From positions 1 through 63,460 of the forward strand of contig JADGBW010000006.1 in NCBI GenBank assembly GCA_015231305.1: a stretch of DNA of 63,460 bases. Direction: 5' to 3'. The notes beneath the pieces were generated by a model, which ran no database searches, was not told the DNA's origin, and worked only from the letters and a program-made list of their open reading frames with translations. The DNA comes from Magnetococcales bacterium. Its GTDB lineage: Bacteria > Pseudomonadota > Magnetococcia > Magnetococcales > JADFYX01. The position numbers and the translations under genes are program-made. Shown one piece after another: positions 46,823 through 56,813 of this stretch; positions within the stretch are counted from its first letter, which is position 1; every line of letters begins with the position of its first letter.

Positions 46823-48547
46823 TTATTTTTTACCCCCTTTGTTGTCCCCAGGTGGTGCACCTCTAGGAGGCTGAGGAGGCTTTATAACAACTTGACCGTC
46901 TTCTAACAAAAACACGCGCTTTGCAAGCTTTAATAAAGAGGGCCTAGCACTAACCATGATGACAGTTGCACGACCTCTCATATCAGCCAGTACATTGCCT
47001 AAATTATCGTCACCAGCTCCATCTAACGCTGTGTTTGCCTCATCAAAAAGCACAATTTTTGGTGAGGTAACTAATGAGCGAGCAATTGTAATACGCTGTT
47101 TTATGCCTTTGGGCGTGGATTCGTCAGCACCATCATCAATTACAGTTTCATACCCACGGGGCAATTTAGATACATAGGCTTCTAGTTGCAGTAGCTCTGA
47201 GGTGGCAATTGCAGCTTCTTCATAGCCAGGGCGAAATAGGTGTATATTTTCTAGAATAGAGCCTTTAAACAACATGCCAACTTGTGGCAGATAAGCTACC
47301 TTATTGCGAATAGATCGTGGGTCGTGGAGGTTTAGGTCATAACCGTCTATCAACACCTCGCCAGATGTTGGTTTTAATGCTCCCATCATCAACCAAAGCA
47401 GAACAGTTTTACCGCTGCCATTCTCACCAGATATACCTATCATCTCACCTGGGGCAACATCTAATGAGACATTTTTGATGATGTCTGGCCCATCTTCTGT
47501 AAATCTAAAGCTCACATTACGCATTTCTAGACGGCCAATAACTTCAGGAATTTCAGGCAGTCCAAAACGTGATTCTGGCTTTAGCTCAAATACCTTGGCA
47601 AGACGATCTTTTGCCAAACGGATTGTCTGAAATCGGGTCCAAATTCCTACTGCTCGTTGCAGAGGCTGTAAAGCCCGCCCAGAAAGCATAGTACAAGCTG
47701 CAAGGCCTCCAATGGTCAACTGCTGTTCGACAACCATAATTCCACCAAACGAGACCACCCCAACCATAGATAGCTGGGAGAAAAAAGAGCCTATATTTTG
47801 TGAATCACCACCTTGTACCCCTACCTCCTGTGAGCCTTTAGCGCAGGCATCAGATAGTCTCTCATATCTGCGGAGCATCATGGCTTCCATAGCCATAGAT
47901 TTTACTGAGTGCAAACCTGTTAACACTTCAATAATAAAATTAATCCTGCGGTCATCTGATTCAATCTTCTGAGCGACTAGCTTATGGAGCTTAATACCCA
48001 ATGCCCATACAAAAATTACAAATAAAACAAACATAACAACAGGCATTAAAACTAATAAACCTGCTAAATGATATACTAAACCGAGATATATCGATACAAA
48101 TGGGAGGTCCAAAATTACCAAAACAGCAGTACCGGAATAAAAATCTTTTAGGGTGTTAATAGCATTAACACGTTCTAAATGAACTCCTGATCCATCTTTT
48201 TCAAAATCAATTAGGTTTGTGGTAAGCAGTCTCTCCATAGCACTGCAACTTGCTAGATGTTCAAACCTCGCTCCTAGCCAACCTGTAATATAAGAACGCC
48301 CCATTGACAGGCCAGCTTCTAATAAAATAGCAACAACAACACCTATAAGAAGCCAGCTAAGAGTGCTAACAGCTTGATATTGTAAAATTCGATCATAAAC
48401 TTGTAAGAGTGTAAGGGGTAATGCCAAGCCAAGAAGGTTTATCATAAGAGAAAGCAAGACAAGATCACCCAAAGTTGAAGCAACCATAGAAAATGGTGTC
48501 AATCTGGTTGGCCAGCCAGCTTTTGCGAAAAAATTGTCGCTACTCAT
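46823..48547 (-). CDS. Type I secretion ABC exporter, second subunit
   Basis: A six-helix transmembrane domain and an ATPase domain, with no C39-like domain. Walker A is SGENGSGKT and Walker B IVLFDEANTALD. The signature motif is TPKGI (LSGGQ in normal proteins) and the switch histidine is missing (VSARPS). The tail is rich in Pro and Gly (PPQPPRGAPPGDNKGGKK). The ATG at 48547 is the likely start; a TTG at 48565 would add six residues. It is one base from the next ABC gene and probably forms a heterodimer with it. Confidence 0.88.
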   Translation of the reverse strand: MSSDNFFAKAGWPTRLTPFSMVASTLGDLVLLSLMINLLGLALPLTLLQVYDRILQYQAVSTLSWLLIGVVVAILLEAGLSMGRSYITGWLGARFEHLASCSAMERLLTTNLIDFEKDGSGVHLERVNAINTLKDFYSGTAVLVILDLPFVSIYLGLVYHLAGLLVLMPVVMFVLFVIFVWALGIKLHKLVAQKIESDDRRINFIIEVLTGLHSVKSMAMEAMMLRRYERLSDACAKGSQEVGVQGGDSQNIGSFFSQLSMVGVVSFGGIMVVEQQLTIGGLAACTMLSGRALQPLQRAVGIWTRFQTIRLAKDRLAKVFELKPESRFGLPEIPEVIGRLEMRNVSFRFTEDGPDIIKNVSLDVAPGEMIGISGENGSGKTVLLWLMMGALKPTSGEVLIDGYDLNLHDPRSIRNKVAYLPQVGMLFKGSILENIHLFRPGYEEAAIATSELLQLEAYVSKLPRGYETVIDDGADESTPKGIKQRITIARSLVTSPKIVLFDEANTALDGAGDDNLGNVLADMRGRATVIMVSARPSLLKLAKRVFLLEDGQVVIKPPQPPRGAPPGDNKGGKK

Positions 48548-48565
48548 TACAAGTACCATACCCAA

Positions 48566-48909
48566 ATTTGTTCTTATGAAAATTACTAAATATTGGTAAT
48601 CCTCAAAATCTAGAAAAACACACTACACTATATATGAAATTTCACCTAATTTCACTGTGTTGCTACCCAAGGTTACATAAAAAATAAACATTTTCACTTA
48701 AAGATTTGGTTAACAAAGGATTTTTAATTACTGACCATACATTAATATAGAGATATTTTAATTATTTAAAGAAGATAGCAATCATTTTTATAGTTTTATC
48801 ATGGTATTAAATCAACAAAAACTTAAGACAGGCACAGTTATTGCTTTTATATTTTCTCGTTCAATAGCGTAACTAAAAGTAGCAACTGGCTAAAAACCTG
48901 TTAAGACGT
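48566..48909. other. Divergent intergenic region of the secretion genes
   Basis: 344 bases between the second ABC gene (minus) and the TolC-like gene (plus). It must hold both promoters. It is AT rich with no clear binding site, hairpin or coding frame. Confidence 0.5.
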
Positions 48910-50589
48910 GTGGATATTATATCTGTGAAAAAAGACACAAAACATTTTAGGTATTTATTTCCACTAGTTATTGGGCTTACCCCACTACCATACTCCCCTG
49001 CTTACGCACAGACATTACAAGAGGCTGTAGCATTAGCAATTAATAGCAACCCTACAATTCTTGCCGCAAATGAGGAACTAAAAACCTTCAAAGAAAAAAC
49101 AACCCAAGCACAAGCAGGTTTACTTCCAACTATAAATCTAACAGCTGCTTATGGTGAAGAGTGGAACAACACTCCAAGCACTAGAAACGCTGGAGAAGTA
49201 AGCGGCCTTAGCTTAGGTCGTTCTGAAGTTGGGGTAACAGTTAGCCAAAAATTATATGACGGCAAAGAGACAAAATATAAAATTGAACAAGCCATAGCAA
49301 AACAGCAAGCAAACAAAGGCAAGCTTTTATCAACAGAAGAGACCCTAACCATGGCCGTTGCAACGGCATATATAGATGCTCTTCAGGAACAAGAACTGCT
49401 AGCCCTACAAGATCAAACAATTTCTTTACACAGGAAAATTCTTGGTAAAGTCAGAGAGATGACCTCCATTGGCGCAGGAACAGCTGTTGATGTGCGCCAA
49501 GCAGAAAGTCGCTTTGCACTCGTTGCATCTGATAGAGAAACAAATATTGGTATAAAGCTTTCCGCCGAAGCTCGATATTTAAAAGCTGTAGGACAAGAGA
49601 GCGAAAATTTAACTCACCCTGTATTAAAACATACATTACTACCAAAATCTTTAGAGCAAGCACTGGAAATAGCACTGGAACGTCACCCAAGTGTTATAAC
49701 TAATCAATCAGACTTAAAGACTGCTATAGCTGAAAAAAACATCTCAAAAGCCAGCTTTTGGCCTGATCTAACCCTAGACTTATCAGCTACAAATACTCGA
49801 AATGTAAGCGGAACTAAAAGTTACTCTAAAAGCGCATCTGCAATGCTAAATTTTAGCTATAATGTTTTTAATGGTGGCGCTGATAGTGCAAAAAATCGAG
49901 AAACAAATAGCAACATCAGTAAAATACTCGAAAAAGGAGAAGAGACTCAACGTAACATAAGAGAGGCTGTAGAGTCTGCTTGGCACACTCTTAAAAGCTC
50001 TCGTAGACGCATTAAACACATAGAAAGACATGTATCTGTTGCAAAAACAGTTACAAAGTCTTACCACGATCAATTTGAAATAGGAAGCCGTTCTCTTGTT
50101 GAAGTACTAGACTCTGAAAATGAGCTACATACTGCTAAAAAATCACTTATTATTGAACAGTTTCAGTTAATGAGAACTACCATGATGCTATTATCATCAA
50201 TGGGAATTTTACATGAGACACTCAGCATGCCACCAAAAGATGTTATGCAGTCTATAGCCTCAAAGTCGGACATGTTGAAGGCAAACGGTTTATTACTAAA
50301 TTTGATGGACGATGAAGAGTTTTTAATAAAACTAAAAACTACTGACCCTGATAGCCAAAAAGCAACACCAAAAACAAAAGACGATAGTGTGCAAAATACA
50401 ATAGAAAACTTGCCTCCATATCTTTTTAAAATACTATCACAAGAAGGCAGTACATACAGCCCAAGTTTGTTAGAATACCTCGATGCAGTTCAAGACATGT
50501 CAGAAAGAAGCAGTAAAAATTTTATGAATGAAATATCAGTGTTAGACTATATATCAAGCATAAATGACGACTCAAAAAAAACCAATTGA
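48910..50589 (+). CDS. TolC-family outer-membrane efflux channel with long C-terminal extension
   Basis: The outer-membrane channel of the type I secretion system. A signal peptide (about 1-33) is followed by the TolC repeats: LQEAVALAINSNPTILAANEELKTF (near 36) and LEQALEIALERHPSVITNQSD (near 250). The channel part ends near residue 440. About 115 more residues follow, with Asp/Ser/Lys-rich sequence, which TolC does not have. The start is GTG at 48910 or 48925. The gene is divergent from the exporter operon. Confidence 0.9.
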   Translation: MDIISVKKDTKHFRYLFPLVIGLTPLPYSPAYAQTLQEAVALAINSNPTILAANEELKTFKEKTTQAQAGLLPTINLTAAYGEEWNNTPSTRNAGEVSGLSLGRSEVGVTVSQKLYDGKETKYKIEQAIAKQQANKGKLLSTEETLTMAVATAYIDALQEQELLALQDQTISLHRKILGKVREMTSIGAGTAVDVRQAESRFALVASDRETNIGIKLSAEARYLKAVGQESENLTHPVLKHTLLPKSLEQALEIALERHPSVITNQSDLKTAIAEKNISKASFWPDLTLDLSATNTRNVSGTKSYSKSASAMLNFSYNVFNGGADSAKNRETNSNISKILEKGEETQRNIREAVESAWHTLKSSRRRIKHIERHVSVAKTVTKSYHDQFEIGSRSLVEVLDSENELHTAKKSLIIEQFQLMRTTMMLLSSMGILHETLSMPPKDVMQSIASKSDMLKANGLLLNLMDDEEFLIKLKTTDPDSQKATPKTKDDSVQNTIENLPPYLFKILSQEGSTYSPSLLEYLDAVQDMSERSSKNFMNEISVLDYISSINDDSKKTN

Positions 50590-50611
50590 TAATATCGAAG
50601 TATAAACAAAA

Positions 50612-50647
50612 AAAACGCCATCCCAATTTTTATTGAAATGGCGTTTT
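50612..50647. terminator. Bidirectional terminator between tolC-like gene and fba
   Basis: A stem of AAAACGCCAT/ATGGCGTTTT with a 16-base loop. On the minus side it is followed by a T run (TTTTTTTGTTT), so it ends fba; the plus side also ends in T bases before GATAAAA. Confidence 0.75.
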
Positions 50648-50662
50648 GATAAAAAAAATTGT

Positions 50663-51727
50663 CTATTTCACTCTAGGGTCAAGTTTACCAGACTGGTATG
50701 AGATAACCATATCACCAAGGCTAATAGGTTTAATTTTTGAGGCCATGCCAGCAGTACCAAACTGTTCATAACGGTCTTTACAAATTTGTGAAGCTGCATT
50801 TTCAGCTGGGTTTAAAAATTTGCGAGGGTCAAAAACACCTGGGTTTTCATTAAAATATTTACGAATTGCACCTGTCATTGATAAACGCAAATCGGTATCA
50901 ATGTTTACTTTACGAACACCGTGTTTTATACCAATTTGCACCTCTTCTACTGGCACACCATATGTCTCAGGAATATCACCGCCATATTCATTAATAATTG
51001 CTAAATGTTCTTGTGGAACTGCTGATGATCCATGCATAACAAGATGTGTGTCAGGAATCCGTGAATTTATCTCTTTTATGCGTTCAATAGCTAAAATATC
51101 GCCTGTGGGTTTACGGCTAAATTTATAGGCCCCGTGAGATGTGCCAATAGCAATAGCAAGCGCGTCTACTTTTGTTGCTTTTACAAAGCTTGCTGCCTCT
51201 TCTGGGTCTGTTAATAGAGCCTCTTTATCTAGTTTTCCTTCGGCTCCATGACCGTCCTCTTCCCCGGCTTCTCCTGTTTCCAAAGAGCCTAAAACACCAA
51301 TTTCACCCTCAACGGAAACCCCTATGGAGTGGGCCATCTCTACCACCTTGGCGGTGACTTCAACGTTATAGTCATAAGTAGATGGAGTTTTGCCGTCTTC
51401 GCGAAGAGAACCATCCATCATTACACTAGAAAAACCACTACGCATTGCAGCTAAACAGACCGCTGGAGATTGACCATGGTCTTGGTGCATAGCAATAGGT
51501 ATGTGAGGATAGGCTTCTAAAGCTGCTAAAATTTGATGCCGTAAAAATGCCTCACCAGCATATTTTCGCGCTCCAGCAGAGCCTTGCAAAATCACCGGAC
51601 TATCAGTTTCGTCAGCAGCCCGCATAATAGATTTTACCTGCTCCATGTTATTGACATTAAATGCTGGAATGCCATAACCATATTCCGCAGCATGATCAAG
51701 CAGCTGTCGCATGGATACCAAAGGCAT
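50663..51727 (-). CDS. fba: Fructose-bisphosphate aldolase, class II
   Basis: A zinc-dependent aldolase for glycolysis or gluconeogenesis (also Calvin cycle in CbbA-type proteins). The 354 residues start [25 protein letters not shown]. Metal ligands are in HQDHG (near 82) and the later H-containing loops; GTSHGAYKF and [10 protein letters not shown] are signatures. The ATG at 51727 is chosen since AAGGAG is nine bases upstream; the open frame extends to 51796 but adds a hydrophobic head with no family match. No rubisco or phosphoribulokinase gene is in the window. Confidence 0.95.
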   Translation of the reverse strand: MPLVSMRQLLDHAAEYGYGIPAFNVNNMEQVKSIMRAADETDSPVILQGSAGARKYAGEAFLRHQILAALEAYPHIPIAMHQDHGQSPAVCLAAMRSGFSSVMMDGSLREDGKTPSTYDYNVEVTAKVVEMAHSIGVSVEGEIGVLGSLETGEAGEEDGHGAEGKLDKEALLTDPEEAASFVKATKVDALAIAIGTSHGAYKFSRKPTGDILAIERIKEINSRIPDTHLVMHGSSAVPQEHLAIINEYGGDIPETYGVPVEEVQIGIKHGVRKVNIDTDLRLSMTGAIRKYFNENPGVFDPRKFLNPAENAASQICKDRYEQFGTAGMASKIKPISLGDMVISYQSGKLDPRVK

Positions 51728-51866
51728 GAAGGTTCTCCTTGAGCCATATAAAAAATTGAAAAATAATATATAAACAAAACTTATAATTGCAAGCACTAAC
51801 TAAACAAAAGGCAGCTTGATTTATATAAGTAAACAATACTAGAAAAACATTAATACATACAGAAAG

Positions 51867-52841
51867 TTACTGCTTTTTCTCTTCTTCTTCTAAAACAACA
51901 CCCATGGAGATAAATTTGTTAAATCTATCTTCAATTAGTTGCTCTGGAGTCATCTTTTCCAACTCATCCAGATATTTTATAATGTGAATTTGTAGAAGTT
52001 TAGCTGCCTCTTCTGGGTTGCGGTGAGCACCACCTCTGGGTTCTGGGATAACTTCATCTATTAAACCCAACTCAAGAATTTCATTGGGAGTAACCTTCAA
52101 AGCTTCTGCTGCTAAGTTGGCTTTTGATGCGTCTTTCCATAAAATGGATGCGCATCCCTCAGGTGAAATAACTGAATATGTAGCATACTCCATCATAAGG
52201 ACTCTATTACCAACCCCTATAGCAAGTGCACCACCAGATCCACCCTCACCTATAACCACAACCACAACTGGCACTCGCAAGGTAACCATAGATTTAATGT
52301 TTTTAGCTATGGCTTCTGCTTGCCCTCGCTCTTCGGCTCCTTTACCAGGATATGCTCCTTGTGTATCCACCAAACAAATTATGGGTAGGTTGAATTTTTC
52401 AGCTAGCTTCATCAATCGCAAGGCTTTTCTGTAGCCTTCAGGGCGTGGCATACCAAAATTTCTGTGAACCTTAGCTTTGGTTCCCCTGCCCTTTTCTTGG
52501 GCTACAACCATTACATCACGGCCTTCAAGTTTAGCTAAACCAGCTACAATTGCTGTATCATCACCAAAAGTACGGTCGCCATGTAGCTCTTGAAAATCAG
52601 TGAAGGTTGTCTCAAGGTAGTCTAGTGAGTACGGGCGGTCTGGGTGACGAGATAGGTGGGTTTTTTGCCAAGCATCAAGCTTAGAGAATATACGGTCTGT
52701 TAGCTTATCCGCCTCTTCTTCTAGGCCAGAAAGATCTTGTGTTATATCTATGTCTGAAGTGTCAGAGAGATAGCGTAATTCATCTATTTTGCCCATCAAT
52801 TCACCGATAGGCCGTTCAAAATCAAGAAAAGTCCGGGACAT
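51867..52841 (-). CDS. accA: Acetyl-CoA carboxylase carboxyltransferase subunit alpha
   Basis: The alpha half of the carboxyltransferase in fatty-acid synthesis. The 324 residues begin with FLDFERPIGELMGKIDELR, then LSRHPDRPYSLDYLETTFTDFQELHGDR, and CLVDTQGAYPGKGAEERGQAEAIA and GEGGSGGALAIGVGNRVLMME (oxyanion loops). Full length. accA lies near dnaE, as in many gammaproteobacteria, but here the MITE copy lies between them. Confidence 0.97.
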   Translation of the reverse strand: MSRTFLDFERPIGELMGKIDELRYLSDTSDIDITQDLSGLEEEADKLTDRIFSKLDAWQKTHLSRHPDRPYSLDYLETTFTDFQELHGDRTFGDDTAIVAGLAKLEGRDVMVVAQEKGRGTKAKVHRNFGMPRPEGYRKALRLMKLAEKFNLPIICLVDTQGAYPGKGAEERGQAEAIAKNIKSMVTLRVPVVVVVIGEGGSGGALAIGVGNRVLMMEYATYSVISPEGCASILWKDASKANLAAEALKVTPNEILELGLIDEVIPEPRGGAHRNPEEAAKLLQIHIIKYLDELEKMTPEQLIEDRFNKFISMGVVLEEEEKKQ

Positions 52842-53267
52842 TATTCTCTATTTCCAAGTAAAAGGAAGCAATAAGACAGTTAAGCCATAAGTTCCCATAA
52901 AAATTACAATTAACCAATACACTTCAGATTACACTTTCTAACCTAAAATTGGCAAGAGTTTCAATCTTTTTTTGTGACGTTTACTACCCTGCAAGGTATT
53001 TATAGCAATACTCCGCCAATACTAATTATAACTCAAACAGTTAATAAACAGTATTTTCACAACAATTTGATTTAGATTAATGATCCTAAAAACGGCAGTT
53101 GGAAGTGCGTGCATAGTGTAATCTATAGATTTATCTGGTGTATAAGGGGAAATCGCGGTTACCTTATTGGTGATAAGACTTTCCCCTGATATGCTAGGTG
53201 AATCAAAAGGTTGCGCTAGGTGCGTGCTTACAACTGCCGTTTCTAGGATGATAGTTTTCAGATTTAA
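52842..53267. other. Intergenic region between accA and dnaE, containing MITE copy 1
   Basis: 426 bases. The first part (to about 53080) is AT rich and holds the accA promoter, with no recognised site. The rest is a repeated element (see separate entry), which ends about 16 bases after the dnaE stop. Confidence 0.7.
53085..53247. mobile_element. MITE-like element, copy 1 (163 bp)
   Basis: The element begins CCTAAAAACGGCAGTT and ends AACTGCCGTTTCTAGG, so the ends are inverted repeats. It is flanked by a 5-base direct repeat ATGAT (53080-53084 and 53248-53252), as expected from insertion. It has no coding capacity. The whole length folds back on itself: the arms pair for about 65 positions with no bulges, many pairs being G-U, around a central hairpin of CTTAT/ATAAG with loop TGGTG. 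It is about 84 percent identical to copy 2 (60957). CCTA ends with 5-base duplications resemble IS1380-family ends; that link is from memory. Confidence 0.85.
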
Positions 53268-56200
53268 TTACAAGCTATTAACTGTCCTTCTACCACTAAA
53301 ATTAGCAGCACCTGTTCCAAACAGCCCTATAGCTCCTGATAATAGCTCTTCACTGGGGGTAACCTTATAAGCCTCCCCTAGTTTTAGCTGTACTTTACTA
53401 TCTGGTATAGTCAAATTGACAACAACCCGGCAAGCCGTGCCACTGTTTTTTGATATTAGCTCTGCTAAACTATCCATACCTTTGTTTGCTAACTGTTCAT
53501 GCTTAATCTGCAAGCGCAACTCCCGACAAAAGCCCCCCCTAAAATCTGCTAGACTAACAACATCAGTAGCCATCATTTTTGGCTCTTCTTCTCCTGGTTC
53601 TATGGTTCCTGTTACTACTAGCAACCCCTCTTCGTCTAGAAGGTCACGGCATGCGGTAAATACTTCTGAAAAAGCAATAACTTCAATCTGTCCAGCCATA
53701 TCCTCAAGAGAGAAAAAGGCCATTAGTTCACCTTTTTTTGTCCTATGAATTTTTTTGTCAACCACCACCCCTGCTATGCGTACATCATCCTGTGGGTTAG
53801 CTCTAGGGCCAAATTTTTTCTTAATATGGTCCGAGTCTTTAATGCCATAATCTGCAAGCTCAGGCAGATACTTACGCATGGGATGACCCGACATATAAAA
53901 ACCTAGGGCATCATTTTCAAAAGATAGCTTTACATCATCGCTAAGAGGTTTTACTGCTGGTAGTTGTGGTTCACTCTCAGGAGTATCACCAAAAAGATCC
54001 AGGCAACCATGGTCGGACTCCTCCTGCCGTCTGCTTCCTTGGCTTAAGGCTGAAGGCAAGGCTTTTAATAGGGCTGCTCTATTTTCAGAAAGGCAATCGC
54101 ACCCACCAGATTTAATTAGGTTTTCCATCATACGGCGGTTTAAACCAGCTGTTGCAGCACGGTGACAAAGATCATACAAACTTTTAAAAGGCCCAGTACC
54201 GTCATCTCTAGCTGCTAACATGGCATCTACAGCACCCTCGCCAACATTTTTAACAGCTGCCAAACCATATTGTACCGCACCATCTTTAACACCAAAGTCT
54301 CTGCCAGAAACATTAACATCTGGTGGCAAAACCTTAAGCCCCATCTCTCGGCATTCACGGACAAAAAGTGTTACTTTATCAGTGTTTAGCTTATCACATG
54401 TTAAAGTTGCAGCCATAAACTCTACGGGGTAATGGGTTTTTAACCATGCGGTTTGATAGGAGATCAAAGCATAAGCAGCAGAGTGAGATTTATTAAAACC
54501 GTAACCTGCAAATTTTTCCATTAAATCAAAAATATATTCCGCTTTTTTGGCATCAATACTGTTTTCGGCAGAACCTTTCATAAAAATAGCTCGCTGAGAG
54601 GCCATCTCTGAAGCTTTCTTTTTACCCATAGCACGTCGGAGCAGATCAGCACCCCCTAGAGAATACCTTGCTAAAACCTGAGCAATTTTCATCACCTGCT
54701 CTTGATAGAGGATAACTCCAAAGGTCTCTTTTAATATTGGCTCCAGCTCTGGCAGAGGATATTCCACCGCAACCCGTTTATGTTTACGGTTAATAAAATC
54801 GTCAACCATACCTGACCCCAAAGGACCGGGACGGTAGAGAGCAACAAGAGCAACAATCTCTTCAAATGTATCTGGAGCCAGTTTTTTTAATATCTCCCGC
54901 ATACCAGAAGATTCTAACTGAAACACACCTTTAGATTTACCATCTTTTAAAAGCTGAAAGGTCTCTTTATCTTCTAAGTCAATAGTATCAATATCAACTG
55001 GCTCTTCACCTCGTGCGATACGAGGACCATTAACAAGGCGTAAAGATTCATGGATGACTGTTAAGGTTTTTAGGCCCAAAAAGTCAAACTTTACCAAACC
55101 AGCACGTTCAACATCTATCATGTTAAACTGGGTTACAGGCATGGTAGATCGCGGGTCTAAATAGAGAGGGACCATGTCAGTTAATGGTCCATTAGCCATT
55201 ACCACACCCGCAGCGTGGGTTCCGCAAGAACGTGGAAGACCCTCCAGGGTTAAAGCTAAATCAATTAACTCGGCGACCTCCCTATCTTCTTGTATTAATT
55301 TATTAAGCCGTTCTTCTTCATCTATAGCTTTTTTCAGTGTTATACCAATAACATTGGGAACAAGTTTGGCAATACCATCTACCTGCCCATAGGGTAATTG
55401 TAAAACCCTGCCCACATCGCGTATAACAATTTTAGACTGCAAAGTACCAAAGGTAATAATCTGCGCTACTCTATCATCGCCATATTTATGCTGCACATAT
55501 TCAATAACGTTTTGCCGTTTATCCATACAAAAATCTACGTCAAAGTCAGGCATAGATACACGTTCTGGGTTAAGAAACCTCTCAAACAATAATTGATAAC
55601 GAATAGGGTCTAAATCGGTAATATCCAAACTCCAAGCCACCAAAGAACCAGCACCAGAACCACGCCCTGGACCCACAGGTATATTCTCTTTTTTAGCCCA
55701 ACGTATAAAGTCTGATACAATTAGGAAATAGCCAGGAAAACCCATTTGCAAGATAACTTCTAGCTCAAACTTAAGCCTATCATTATATTGTTTTGTTATT
55801 TCGGCATGCTCTTTTTCATCAAACCGTGGCAGAACGTGATTTGACAGACGAGATTTAAGACCATCGTGTGATTGAAGCCGTAACCAAGAAGCAAGATCTT
55901 CCCCAGCGGGAAGCTGAAAGTTGGGCAGTACAGTTTTACCTAAATCTAACTGTAAGTTACACCGCTTAGCTATTTGAATTGTATTTTCAATGGCTTCTGG
56001 TATATCAGAAAACGTATCGACCATCTCATCAGCAGTAGCAAAATGAAAACGATCGTTAAAACTCTCCCGGTTGCTATCATCAGCTAATGACTGCCCTAAA
56101 CCGATACAGCGAAGGGTATCAAAAGCCCGTAAATCCTTTTTTTCAAAAAAATGGACATTGTTACTAGCAACAACAGGAATATCCAACTCTATTGCAAGCT

Positions 56201-56795
56201 TGGCTGTGTTGTGGATCAACTCCTCTTCTTCTACTAACCCATGGCGTTGTAACTCAAGATAAAAACCCTGCTCTGAAGTAGTTTTATCTTTATATAAACT
56301 GGCAAGTTCTATAGCTTTTTCACGAGCCAAATCAACCTCACCCAAAGCTAAAAGGCGACCAACCCCACCTTTTACACCAGCCGAAAGAGCAATCAACCCC
56401 TCGTTATGTTTACTTAGAAGATCTAAATCAACCCGTGGTTTACCATGGCTACCATCAAGATGCCCAATAGATATTAATTCCAGCAGATTTAGCCACCCCT
56501 GATTATTACGACACAGCAGCACCAACTCTTCTCTAATCTCTTTATCTTCACGGACGGTAGTATCAGTATGGTCTGCAACAACATATACCTGCGCCCCTAA
56601 AATCGGCTTAATACCAGCCTTCATACAACCAGAGAAAAACTGCACAGCAGCAAACAGGTTACCCTGATCAGTCAAAGCCAACGCAGGCATGTTCTCCTTT
56701 GCAGCCCTTGCAATAAGGTCCTCAACCCTAATAGTAGAGTTAAGCAAAGAGTAGCCAGAGTGAACATGCAAGTGAATAAAAGGAGCGTGTGTCAT
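53268..56795 (-). CDS. dnaE: DNA polymerase III alpha subunit
   Basis: The main replicative polymerase. The 1175 residues have the PHP domain at the start (FIHLHVHSGYSLL), the polymerase core with the catalytic DFDVDFC motif (near 395-405), the helix-hairpin-helix region and an OB-fold region (VRIAGVVVDKKIHRTKKG) near 980. Full length and of the DnaE1 type. The last codons are SGRRTVNSL. The MITE copy 1 starts about 16 bases after the stop. Confidence 0.98.
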   Translation of the reverse strand: MTHAPFIHLHVHSGYSLLNSTIRVEDLIARAAKENMPALALTDQGNLFAAVQFFSGCMKAGIKPILGAQVYVVADHTDTTVREDKEIREELVLLCRNNQGWLNLLELISIGHLDGSHGKPRVDLDLLSKHNEGLIALSAGVKGGVGRLLALGEVDLAREKAIELASLYKDKTTSEQGFYLELQRHGLVEEEELIHNTAKLAIELDIPVVASNNVHFFEKKDLRAFDTLRCIGLGQSLADDSNRESFNDRFHFATADEMVDTFSDIPEAIENTIQIAKRCNLQLDLGKTVLPNFQLPAGEDLASWLRLQSHDGLKSRLSNHVLPRFDEKEHAEITKQYNDRLKFELEVILQMGFPGYFLIVSDFIRWAKKENIPVGPGRGSGAGSLVAWSLDITDLDPIRYQLLFERFLNPERVSMPDFDVDFCMDKRQNVIEYVQHKYGDDRVAQIITFGTLQSKIVIRDVGRVLQLPYGQVDGIAKLVPNVIGITLKKAIDEEERLNKLIQEDREVAELIDLALTLEGLPRSCGTHAAGVVMANGPLTDMVPLYLDPRSTMPVTQFNMIDVERAGLVKFDFLGLKTLTVIHESLRLVNGPRIARGEEPVDIDTIDLEDKETFQLLKDGKSKGVFQLESSGMREILKKLAPDTFEEIVALVALYRPGPLGSGMVDDFINRKHKRVAVEYPLPELEPILKETFGVILYQEQVMKIAQVLARYSLGGADLLRRAMGKKKASEMASQRAIFMKGSAENSIDAKKAEYIFDLMEKFAGYGFNKSHSAAYALISYQTAWLKTHYPVEFMAATLTCDKLNTDKVTLFVRECREMGLKVLPPDVNVSGRDFGVKDGAVQYGLAAVKNVGEGAVDAMLAARDDGTGPFKSLYDLCHRAATAGLNRRMMENLIKSGGCDCLSENRAALLKALPSALSQGSRRQEESDHGCLDLFGDTPESEPQLPAVKPLSDDVKLSFENDALGFYMSGHPMRKYLPELADYGIKDSDHIKKKFGPRANPQDDVRIAGVVVDKKIHRTKKGELMAFFSLEDMAGQIEVIAFSEVFTACRDLLDEEGLLVVTGTIEPGEEEPKMMATDVVSLADFRGGFCRELRLQIKHEQLANKGMDSLAELISKNSGTACRVVVNLTIPDSKVQLKLGEAYKVTPSEELLSGAIGLFGTGAANFSGRRTVNSL

Positions 56796-56813
56796 GCTAA
56801 AATACTACCTTAC

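Noticed and set aside
51728-51796. N-terminal extension of fba
   Set aside because: It is hydrophobic with no family match, and the ATG at 51727 has a good ribosome site.
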